This document shows, piece by piece, positions 1 through 7,144 of a stretch of 64,000 nt of DNA. Each line of letters begins with the position of its first letter. Position 1 is the first letter of the stretch. A model generated the notes under the pieces. The model did not search any database. It was not told where the DNA came from and worked only from the letters and a program-made list of their open reading frames with translations. Source of the stretch: CAZKCK01 sp964552325 (lineage in GTDB: Bacteria; Bacteroidota; Bacteroidia; Bacteroidales; TTA-H9); assembly GCA_964552325.1 (NCBI GenBank), contig CAZKHA010000003.1, forward strand, positions 1 to 64,000. Direction: 5' to 3'. A program made the translations under genes and the position numbers.

Positions 1-279
1 CGCAGTGGAATACCTAGAAAATGAGGCACTTCACTGCTATAAGTGGGTAATCTCTCTTTTTTAGGGCTAAAAACAGCTTAAGTTAGTATGACGTCCTATT
101 AGTTCAAGCCAAAAGGACCAAAAGTTCAAGGCTTCCTAAAAATGGTGGAAAACCGGATGCCTTTAGTAGCGAAGAAACGAGGGCTATAAAGGGCATAGTT
201 TTAACTAACAGACACCAGCCACAAAGGGACTGGTATTAACAACTTGTAACCAATTGCGTTACATCGTTTTAATAAGGTT
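1..279. other. non-coding stretch with several hairpins, identity unknown
   Basis: I see no supportable reading frame here. The sequence can fold into a series of hairpins: an imperfect stem pairing 157-170 with 183-196, a short stem pairing ACCAG at 214-218 with CTGGT at 230-234, and TGTAAC at 245-250 with GTTACA at 258-263. The 8-base word AGTTCAAG occurs twice (101-108 and 123-130). A T-rich run lies at 52-62. This could be the 3' part of a structured RNA or a mobile-element end that begins before the window. I do not recognise it, and it does not match the motifs I know for tmRNA, RNase P RNA or group II intron domain 5. Confidence 0.3.
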
Positions 280-570
280 TTATAAAAATACTATTTCGAG
301 TACTGAACCCTCACCAAGCGATTTATTGATATTTGCAATGAGTTTCGATTTTGCCAAGCTTAGTTCGGCTTTTAGTGCGGCCGAGTCTAATTGAATAAAA
401 ACCGTTTTTTTATTAATATAAATATGTGTTGTATGCTTGGCAATCATCTTACCTACAACCCTTTCCCATGAGGAAATAAGTTTTTTTTCGTTGAGTTTAG
501 GCGCTAATTGATACAATTCAATAAACTCCTTAATTACTTCTTTTAGCGACTGTTCGTTGGTGTAACGCAT
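280..570 (-). CDS. DUF721 / DciA-like small protein
   Basis: A 96-residue protein of the DUF721 family. The family signature is visible: an N-terminal helical segment, then WERVVG near residue 35, and a KTVFIQLDSAALKAEL-type strand-helix around residues 54-70. DUF721 includes DciA, a helicase-operator protein in bacteria that lack DnaC/DnaI. In Bacteroidota these short versions are widespread and mostly uncharacterised. The residues match the DUF721 core only, without the long tail of proteobacterial DciA, so a role with the replicative helicase is an inference from the family. It follows the alpha-glucan operon on the same strand but is separated from it by a terminator-like hairpin at 585-615. 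Confidence 0.75.
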   Translation of the reverse strand: MRYTNEQSLKEVIKEFIELYQLAPKLNEKKLISSWERVVGKMIAKHTTHIYINKKTVFIQLDSAALKAELSLAKSKLIANINKSLGEGSVLEIVFL

Positions 571-584
571 GGTATAAGAAAAGC

Positions 585-615
585 CCAGGATGAAGCATGG
601 TTTGTTTCATCCTGG
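585..615 (-). terminator. hairpin terminator after the alpha-glucan operon
   Basis: Perfect 10-base inverted repeat: CCAGGATGAA at 585-594 and TTCATCCTGG at 606-615 with an 11-base loop. Read on the minus strand, the stem is followed by GCTTTTCTT. It lies 15 bases after the stop of the lipoprotein amylase gene, so it probably ends that operon. The T tract is interrupted, so its strength is uncertain. Confidence 0.6.
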
Positions 616-630
616 ACCGTGTAAGGATAA

Positions 631-2013
631 TTATTTTAAGGTAAGAACTTTGAATTCCCAAGCTTTGAGATTGAACTTGGCATTGGCACCAATATTTTCA
701 GCTTTTCCCGTAAAAATGTTTTGATATGTTCCAATAAAGCTATCTCCATTAAGGGTAACCTCTTGGTTTTTATTACTTAAGTTTAAAACAACCAATACTT
801 TGTTGGTTTCTTTGGTTCTTAAGAAGCTGTAAACGGCTTTTTGGTTATCCGATTGAATTTGTGTGTAGCTACCACCGAATGAACCGTTCCAAAGGGCTGG
901 ATTCTCTTTTTTGGCCATAAACAGTGTTTTATAGAAACCTGCCAACTCATACTTTTTCCAATGGATTGGATCGCGTTCAAAGAATTTCAATCTTTTCAGG
1001 TTTGGCTCTTCTTGTCCGCTGTAAATAAGTGGCATGCCCGGAACTGTAGCACTCAAAACCGCAAATGTTTTAGCCCCTTCTTTGTATTTTTCGTACTCGG
1101 TGCCATTCCATGAATTTTCGTCGTGGTTTGTCGTAAAATTCATTTTAAAGGTTCCCTCAGGATATTCGCTTTGCGTTTTGGCAATATATGCAGCTACACT
1201 ATCAGCATCTTGCTTACCTTCGGCTACGGCCTTTGTAATATTCATAAGTTTCCAGGCATAATCGGCGTCAAAGGCATTTTGCATTAAGGGCAATTCTTCT
1301 GCTTCGGCTAGCATGAAGACTGGTTTAACTTTCTGGAGTTCTACCCTGGTGCTATCCCAGAAGGCTACAGGAACCAAGCCGGCCACATCGCAGCGGAATC
1401 CATCAATATCGGTGTTTTTTAACCACCAAACCATGGTCTCTGTCATATAGTTACGTAAGGCAGGTTTACTGTAATCCAAGGCAATTACATCGGTCCAATC
1501 GTAGGGCGCTACAAAATTTCCTTTGTCGTCTTTTTTGTACCAATCTGCATGATCGGTGGCAAGTTGGTTGTCCCATGCGGTGTGGTTGGCTACCCAATCA
1601 ATAATTACGTATAAGCCATAATCATGAGCCATTGTAACCAAGGTTTTAAACTCTTCTAGGGTTCCAAACTCAGGATTTACATCTTTGTAATCTTTAACAG
1701 AATAATAGCTTCCGAGCGGCCCTTTGCGGTTTTTTTCGCCAATTGGGTTCACGGGCATAAACCATAAGATTTTTACACCCATTTGGCTTAAGCGTTCCAA
1801 ATCTTTCTGGAAGGCATTAAACGTTCCCTCAAGCGTTGCTTGACGCAAGTTCACCTCGTAAATTACAGCATCCTTGGCCCACTCGGGCACTGCTTTTTTG
1901 AATGCCACAGAGTCAGAATTGCTGGCTGTTTCTTTGTCTTTTTTGCTTTTACAGGAGAGAAACAAAACTCCGGAAATTATAAAAGCTACAACAATAAAGA
2001 TAATTTTATTCAT
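631..2013 (-). CDS. GH13 alpha-amylase family lipoprotein
   Basis: A 460-residue surface- or periplasm-anchored alpha-glucan hydrolase. I chose the ATG at 2013 because it starts a lipoprotein signal (MNKIIFIV..., lipobox LFLSC with Cys21). An upstream in-frame ATG at 2091 lies inside the preceding gene and would bury this signal. All four GH13 regions are present: DWVANHT with Asp139, GFRCDVAG with the nucleophile Asp209, MLAEAEE with the acid/base Glu237, and TTNHDEN with Asp298. The C-terminal 80 residues resemble the beta-sandwich that follows GH13 barrels. It is the last gene of a three-gene minus-strand operon, 16 bases after the transporter gene. It likely cleaves maltooligosaccharides; exact linkage preference cannot be read from the sequence. 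Confidence 0.88.
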   Translation of the reverse strand: MNKIIFIVVAFIISGVLFLSCKSKKDKETASNSDSVAFKKAVPEWAKDAVIYEVNLRQATLEGTFNAFQKDLERLSQMGVKILWFMPVNPIGEKNRKGPLGSYYSVKDYKDVNPEFGTLEEFKTLVTMAHDYGLYVIIDWVANHTAWDNQLATDHADWYKKDDKGNFVAPYDWTDVIALDYSKPALRNYMTETMVWWLKNTDIDGFRCDVAGLVPVAFWDSTRVELQKVKPVFMLAEAEELPLMQNAFDADYAWKLMNITKAVAEGKQDADSVAAYIAKTQSEYPEGTFKMNFTTNHDENSWNGTEYEKYKEGAKTFAVLSATVPGMPLIYSGQEEPNLKRLKFFERDPIHWKKYELAGFYKTLFMAKKENPALWNGSFGGSYTQIQSDNQKAVYSFLRTKETNKVLVVLNLSNKNQEVTLNGDSFIGTYQNIFTGKAENIGANAKFNLKAWEFKVLTLK

Positions 2014-2029
2014 AAAGTGTATATTAGGG

Positions 2030-3496
2030 TTAATTTTTCGATTCGCGAACAAAGCTCCAGAATACCACTGAAGTGGTAATAAGCAGGCCACAGAATATGT
2101 ATAAAAGCTGATAATTTCCCGTCTCTTTAATTACGTTTGCCACACCATTGCTCATCATTTGTGGAAATACTACGGCTAAGTTGAATACGCCCATATAAAG
2201 GCCCATTTTTGCAGGGTTAACCGTTTCGCTCATGATGGCAAAAACAATAGAGATAACTGCCGACCAGCCTATACCAGCGAGGAACATACCAATATAGAAG
2301 TCCATTTCAACAGTTCCTAAAAATGCGATGTAAAAGTATCCAATCGCCGAAAAACTGAGTGCGTAAATATAGGTTTTAACACGACCTATTTTCTTTGCAA
2401 TAGATTGCAAGGCAAGTGGGAAAAGGGCACCCACAAAGTTTAGGATCAAGAAACCCAATGACACCATATTGCCGATGGAAGAATCGGCTGTTTGTGTGAT
2501 TCCGGTAAGTCTTTCGGCAAACCAATTAGCTGTAATGTTTTCGAGTGCCATGTTGGGCATAAGGCGATTTTCGATAAAAAAGCCCGACATAATAAACATG
2601 CTTTGAAAGGCTACCCAAGTAAAGGAATGGGCCAACATAATCTTATGAAACTCGTTGCGGTTGCTGCGTTCTTTAAAGCCTTTTAAAATGCTGATTATCC
2701 CAATTAATACCGAGTAGGCCAGCGAAAGTATCAAGACCCAATTGTGGTAGGGGGTTAAAACTTCAAAGAAATGATTAAAAACGCTAAAAACGCCAAAGGT
2801 TAAAAAGCCATACAAGGGGTAAATCTCCTCAAAAATCTGGGCAACTCCATATTTAACTTCAGCTGAGTTGTTAACTACTTCTAGTTCCCTCTTTTCTTCG
2901 ATTAAAAGTATTGGAAAAACTGCAGTTGCAAATACTAAAGCAGCTGCAATATAAAGTAGCATTTCGTTGCCGAACACCATCGACAGGAAATAGGCCAGTA
3001 CACCAAAAAAGCCAGAGATGATTTGCATCCACACAAAGCCAGCGGTTCGTTTTTTGCCCTCGGGTGTTAAATCTGCTATGATAGATCGGGCGGGATTGAA
3101 GGTAACATTTACCGAAAGGTCTAAAAATAGGGCAATTATGGAGGCTATAATGGTGATGTCAGTAATTCCGGTTATGTTTGAAATTTCGGTAATGTAGGGC
3201 AGCGAGAGGAAAGCTATGGTGCTTACCATGCCGCCAATCATGATAAAAGGCCGGCGGCGGCCACCCATAAACCACACATTATCGCTAATTAAGCCCACGA
3301 TTACTTGGCCAAAGATGCCCGCTATGGGGCCCGCTAACCAAACGAAGGCTACTTCGTGAATATCGAGGCCATATTTTTTGGAAAGTATCCAGCTAAGCGT
3401 GGCAATTTGCGTTGATAAGGCAAAGCCTACCGCGGTTGCCGGCAAAGCAAGTACGGCATAAAACGCATTGGTTAGGTTCTTTTGGATTTTAAGCAT
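2030..3496 (-). CDS. MFS sugar transporter, SLC45-like
   Basis: A 488-residue polytopic membrane protein of the major facilitator superfamily. The N-terminal half shows the SLC45/GPH-like pattern: ALPATAVGFALSTQ in the first helix, then the loop-2 motif GLISDNVWFMGGRRRPF with the basic RRR after a short aspartate-containing turn. About twelve hydrophobic segments follow. Bacterial relatives placed next to amylases are usually annotated as maltose or maltooligosaccharide importers driven by proton or sodium flow. Here it sits between two GH13 genes (17 and 16 bases away), so uptake of maltose or short maltodextrins is the natural inference. There is no SusC/SusD pair nearby. Substrate is inferred from context, not from residues. 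Confidence 0.85.
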   Translation of the reverse strand: MLKIQKNLTNAFYAVLALPATAVGFALSTQIATLSWILSKKYGLDIHEVAFVWLAGPIAGIFGQVIVGLISDNVWFMGGRRRPFIMIGGMVSTIAFLSLPYITEISNITGITDITIIASIIALFLDLSVNVTFNPARSIIADLTPEGKKRTAGFVWMQIISGFFGVLAYFLSMVFGNEMLLYIAAALVFATAVFPILLIEEKRELEVVNNSAEVKYGVAQIFEEIYPLYGFLTFGVFSVFNHFFEVLTPYHNWVLILSLAYSVLIGIISILKGFKERSNRNEFHKIMLAHSFTWVAFQSMFIMSGFFIENRLMPNMALENITANWFAERLTGITQTADSSIGNMVSLGFLILNFVGALFPLALQSIAKKIGRVKTYIYALSFSAIGYFYIAFLGTVEMDFYIGMFLAGIGWSAVISIVFAIMSETVNPAKMGLYMGVFNLAVVFPQMMSNGVANVIKETGNYQLLYIFCGLLITTSVVFWSFVRESKN

Positions 3497-3513
3497 AAGT
3501 AGTTAGTTTATAT

Positions 3514-5370
3514 TTATTTATGAAGTTCTAGGATAAGGGCGGTATGGCCGGGTATGCTTAGTTGTGAAAGTGTTTCGAACGTTTTCCCCGAAATAATGTC
3601 GGTTCCTTTGGTATAGCCCGTTAGTAGCTCAGCAAAACGGCTGGTATTTACGGTTGATGGTGTATTCGAAAAATTCAGCAATACCATTACTTGTTCATTA
3701 TCAAGGGTTCGGAAGTAGGTATAAACTTGGTTATCAGGAATGAATTGGGTAAGTTTTCCAAATTGGGCAGCCTTGGAGGTTTGCCTCCATTGGGCAATTT
3801 TTTGTACATATTCAAAGGCTTTTTGCTGTTCGGGAGTTCGGCCTGCTTCAACAAAGCCATTGTTTTTATCGCCAGCCCAGCCGCCCGGAAAATCTTTACG
3901 CATCTTACCATGGCCATCTTGTTCTGAACCAGTTAAAAGCATTTCAGTCCCGTGATAAAACTGTGGAATGCCCCTGGTTGTAAACAAAAACGCGATACCT
4001 AGTTTATATTTTCCAAAGTCTTCACCACAAATGGTGTAAAACTGATGGACATCGTGGTTTGAGAGAAAAGTAAGGTTGTCTTGTGGACGTTTATAAACAA
4101 TATCTTGTGCCAAACAATAGTATAAACGTTCGGCACCGGTTTCCCAACCCGTGCGCTCCTGCAAGGCTTGACGAATGGCTACAAATAAGGGAAAATCTGT
4201 AATGTATTCAAGTTCAGAATTATATCCATCAATGTTGGGTGCATCTTTCATCCAATAAGCATGTAAGGCTTTGGTTTCGACCCAAAGTTCGCCTACTACA
4301 TTAAAGTTAGGGTATTCCGAACGCAGTATTCGCCTCCATTCGGCCATAAAATCAGGATCGGCATACATATGCGTATCCATTCTAATGCCATCTAAATCAG
4401 CAAATTCAATCCACCAAATACTGTTTTGAATTAAGTAGGTAGCTAAATGAGGATTTTTTTGGTTTAAATCTGGCATTCCAGTATCGAACCATCCATCTTG
4501 CAGCAATTTTTTATCGTAAGTGGCTGCGTATGGGTCCATGGCTGCTGGTGCCTTAAAGTTGGAGCGTGTAAAGTTTGGGAACTGATGAATCCAATCGGCG
4601 AACGGCATATCTTTTATAAACCAATGGTTTACACCACAATGATTGAAAACCATATCCATAATGATTTTAATCTTTTTTGAATGGGCGTTTGAAACAAGGT
4701 TTATAAAATCTTGATTTGTCCCAAGCCTGGGATCGGTTTTATAAAAATTGGTAATGGCATACCCATGATAGGAGTAGGAAGGCATATCGTTCTCTAAATG
4801 GGGGTTAAGCCATAAGGCAGTCATTCCTAGCTTATTAAAATAGTCTAAGTGGCTGTCTATTCCCTTAAGGTCACCTCCATGGCGTCCATCCGGATTATCA
4901 CGGTTTGCCCATTCCATCATGCTTGTATCGCTGTCATTGGTTGTATCACCATTGGCAAAGCGGTCGGGCATAAGTAAATACACATTGTCAGCTTGGTTAA
5001 AACCCGTACGCTCAGCCGAGCCAGGCTTGCGAAGTTTAAGTTCGTAGTTGCACGATGTAACTTCTTCGTCCTCGAACCGGAGGCTAATCTTGCAAACACC
5101 AGCTTGAGTGTTTGGTGCCACATTGAGGTAAATGAAAAGGTAATTGCGGTTGCTGGTTCGGTTTATGCTGTCAATCTTGAGACCTTTGTATTTTATGACA
5201 GGATCAAGTCGTGAGATATTTTTGCCATATAGTAGCAACTGAAGCTTTGGGTTTTGCATGCCCACCCACCAATTAGGCGGTTCAATCCGGTCTATTTTTG
5301 ATTGTGCTTGCGAGGTATTAAAAGAGAGCCAAGAAACGAGAATTAGAAAGAGGGTTCCATAGATTTTCAT
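3514..5370 (-). CDS. neopullulanase / cyclomaltodextrinase-type GH13 (SusA-like)
   Basis: A 618-residue enzyme with a cleavable signal peptide (residues about 1-22, ending near SQAQS). Residues about 24-115 form the N-terminal immunoglobulin-like domain of cyclomaltodextrinases and neopullulanases (IEPPNWWVGM is characteristic). The GH13 barrel follows from about residue 130 with MDMVFNH, GIRMDTH containing the nucleophile Asp332, VVGELWVE containing the acid/base Glu361, and LSNHDVHQF containing Asp440. A C-terminal beta domain ends the protein. The architecture matches periplasmic SusA of Bacteroides, which splits maltooligosaccharides, pullulan and cyclodextrins. It is the promoter-proximal gene of the operon. 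The 297 bases upstream (5371-5667) show no gene and no convincing promoter. Confidence 0.88.
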   Translation of the reverse strand: MKIYGTLFLILVSWLSFNTSQAQSKIDRIEPPNWWVGMQNPKLQLLLYGKNISRLDPVIKYKGLKIDSINRTSNRNYLFIYLNVAPNTQAGVCKISLRFEDEEVTSCNYELKLRKPGSAERTGFNQADNVYLLMPDRFANGDTTNDSDTSMMEWANRDNPDGRHGGDLKGIDSHLDYFNKLGMTALWLNPHLENDMPSYSYHGYAITNFYKTDPRLGTNQDFINLVSNAHSKKIKIIMDMVFNHCGVNHWFIKDMPFADWIHQFPNFTRSNFKAPAAMDPYAATYDKKLLQDGWFDTGMPDLNQKNPHLATYLIQNSIWWIEFADLDGIRMDTHMYADPDFMAEWRRILRSEYPNFNVVGELWVETKALHAYWMKDAPNIDGYNSELEYITDFPLFVAIRQALQERTGWETGAERLYYCLAQDIVYKRPQDNLTFLSNHDVHQFYTICGEDFGKYKLGIAFLFTTRGIPQFYHGTEMLLTGSEQDGHGKMRKDFPGGWAGDKNNGFVEAGRTPEQQKAFEYVQKIAQWRQTSKAAQFGKLTQFIPDNQVYTYFRTLDNEQVMVLLNFSNTPSTVNTSRFAELLTGYTKGTDIISGKTFETLSQLSIPGHTALILELHK

Positions 5371-5667
5371 ACAATGCTAAATTAAATCGTGACATTTTCT
5401 ACCAATGAACCTTTATAGCCAAAGTAGTTAAGCTAAAACAGTGATGTTACCTTAAGGACAATATAAAATTATAAAAACATAAGTTATTAATAATCTGTTA
5501 TATATGCAAAGAATCAAAGCTAAGACAACAACTTGTTTCTTGCAAAAATACAATTTTTTAGGCTTTCATTTACCCTGCTCCCGACAAAAAAATACTGCTA
5601 AGGCCTCCATTACAAATTGGGCCGCAACACTAATGGCATACAAACAGAAAAAGGTGCGAATCCTATT

Positions 5668-7083
5668 TTATGTTACAAGCAGATTTCCAATAGCTTCAAT
5701 TAAATCCTTGCGGTTAATGGGCTTTTCGATAACTAAATTGCAACCTGATTCTTTAAAATCATTGGCTTGGAAATTAAAGCTATAGGCTGTTTGAAGGATT
5801 ACGGGAAAAGAAGGATGGCTCTTTTTGATGGCTTTACAAACCTCAATTCCCGATAACAATGGAAGGTTGATGTCAACTAGGGCTAGGTCAATGTTGGGGA
5901 TTGCCTTAAATGTTTGAATGGCTTCGAGCCCATCTTTTGTCCATAATAGCTTGGCTTTGGTAGGTTTAAGCATAGCGTCAATAACATCAAAGTTGCTGCT
6001 TATATCTTCCACAACCAGAATGGTTTTACTAGCCCAATCTGTGTTATTTTGACTAATAATTGGAAGTTTGGGTGTGTTCTGATTTGCCGATAATGGAACG
6101 AGAAGTGTAAAAGTGCTGCCTTTCCCAAGGCTTGAGTTCACTTTTAATGTACCACCGATTATTTTAGTGTATTCATTGGCAATGTATAAGCCAATACCGG
6201 AACCACCGTAAAAGCGTTTATAGCCTTCTTCTAACTGCCAGAATTTTTGGAAAATGGCTGAGGTTTGATCGTATGGAATTCCAATGCCGGTATCGGATAC
6301 ATTGAATATCAATAAGTTATCTTTTATATCAATGCTAATGCTAATACTACCCTGTTTTGTAAACTTAAAAGCATTGTCAATCAGTTGGTTAATTATTTTA
6401 AGCAGTTTTTTCTTATCTTGAAAAACATTGTTACTATCATTGTTTTCGGCAACGTTGTTGAGAATAGAAAACTGAATGTCATTGGCAGCATTAATAAGTG
6501 ATGTGTTGTTGTTCTGTATTTCTTTTAGTAAAGTGTTGATTTTTATACTTTCGGCCTCAAATCTAGCTTGGCCACTTTCAATAATTGAAACATCGATGAT
6601 ATTGTTCATGAGCATCAAAAGATTTTCGCCATTTTGAACAATATGTGAAAGGTAGGTAATTCGTTTTGGCTCGTTATAGTTGGTGTCTCTAAGAAGTTCA
6701 GAAAATCCAAGAATGGCATTCAAAGGGGTTCTTACCTCATGCGATATGTTGGCCAAGAAGGCCGATTTTAATCTGTCGGATTCCTCTGACTTTTGTTTGG
6801 CTTTATTCAAATCGTTCATAATGTGGTTTATACGTTTTGAATAATTGCGAAGCAGCACAAAAAGCATCAGGCTGGTCATGGCGATAAAAAACCAACCTTT
6901 ATAGGTTTGAAGTTGAGTTAGAAAGCTTAGGTTACTGGTAAAGAGAAGCAAAAACCGGTCACTAAACAGAATCCATAAGAGCCCTGCTATCAGGTAAATG
7001 AAGGTTATCCTGTGTTGTAGGCTCTTTAAAAGCTTGTTATTCATTTGTACTTTTTTTTGATGATACATGGTGGGATGCACCAA
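5668..7083 (-). CDS. hybrid histidine kinase with C-terminal receiver
   Basis: A 471-residue membrane sensor kinase. Two hydrophobic segments (residues about 25-48 and 62-78) are separated by only a short loop, so there is no large sensory domain outside the membrane. A short coiled coil leads into HisKA with His115 in SHEVRTP, then the HATPase domain with DTGIGIPY and GGSGIGLYIA. A receiver domain closes the protein (TILVVEDISSN; phosphoacceptor Asp404 in LVDINLP; conserved Lys in EKPINRK). A second possible start is the ATG at 7044, which drops 13 residues and is equally plausible. It lies 61 bases after the larger kinase gene at 7145-10123 and may be co-transcribed. No DNA-binding partner is next to it. 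Confidence 0.85.
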   Translation of the reverse strand: MVHPTMYHQKKVQMNNKLLKSLQHRITFIYLIAGLLWILFSDRFLLLFTSNLSFLTQLQTYKGWFFIAMTSLMLFVLLRNYSKRINHIMNDLNKAKQKSEESDRLKSAFLANISHEVRTPLNAILGFSELLRDTNYNEPKRITYLSHIVQNGENLLMLMNNIIDVSIIESGQARFEAESIKINTLLKEIQNNNTSLINAANDIQFSILNNVAENNDSNNVFQDKKKLLKIINQLIDNAFKFTKQGSISISIDIKDNLLIFNVSDTGIGIPYDQTSAIFQKFWQLEEGYKRFYGGSGIGLYIANEYTKIIGGTLKVNSSLGKGSTFTLLVPLSANQNTPKLPIISQNNTDWASKTILVVEDISSNFDVIDAMLKPTKAKLLWTKDGLEAIQTFKAIPNIDLALVDINLPLLSGIEVCKAIKKSHPSFPVILQTAYSFNFQANDFKESGCNLVIEKPINRKDLIEAIGNLLVT

Positions 7084-7144
7084 AAGAAGCTAGGATTGTA
7101 ATTGTTAACATTTACAATGAAGGCTTCAGGCCAACTAGGCCCAA

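Noticed and set aside
1..279. tmRNA, RNase P RNA or group II intron end at the left edge
   Set aside because: I do not see the tmRNA tag or tRNA-like end, the RNase P core, or a group II domain 5 sequence; only generic hairpins are present.
5504..5785. A 93-codon plus-strand frame in the gap after the neopullulanase gene
   Set aside because: It runs into the end of the hybrid kinase gene on the opposite strand and has no conserved motif or promoter.
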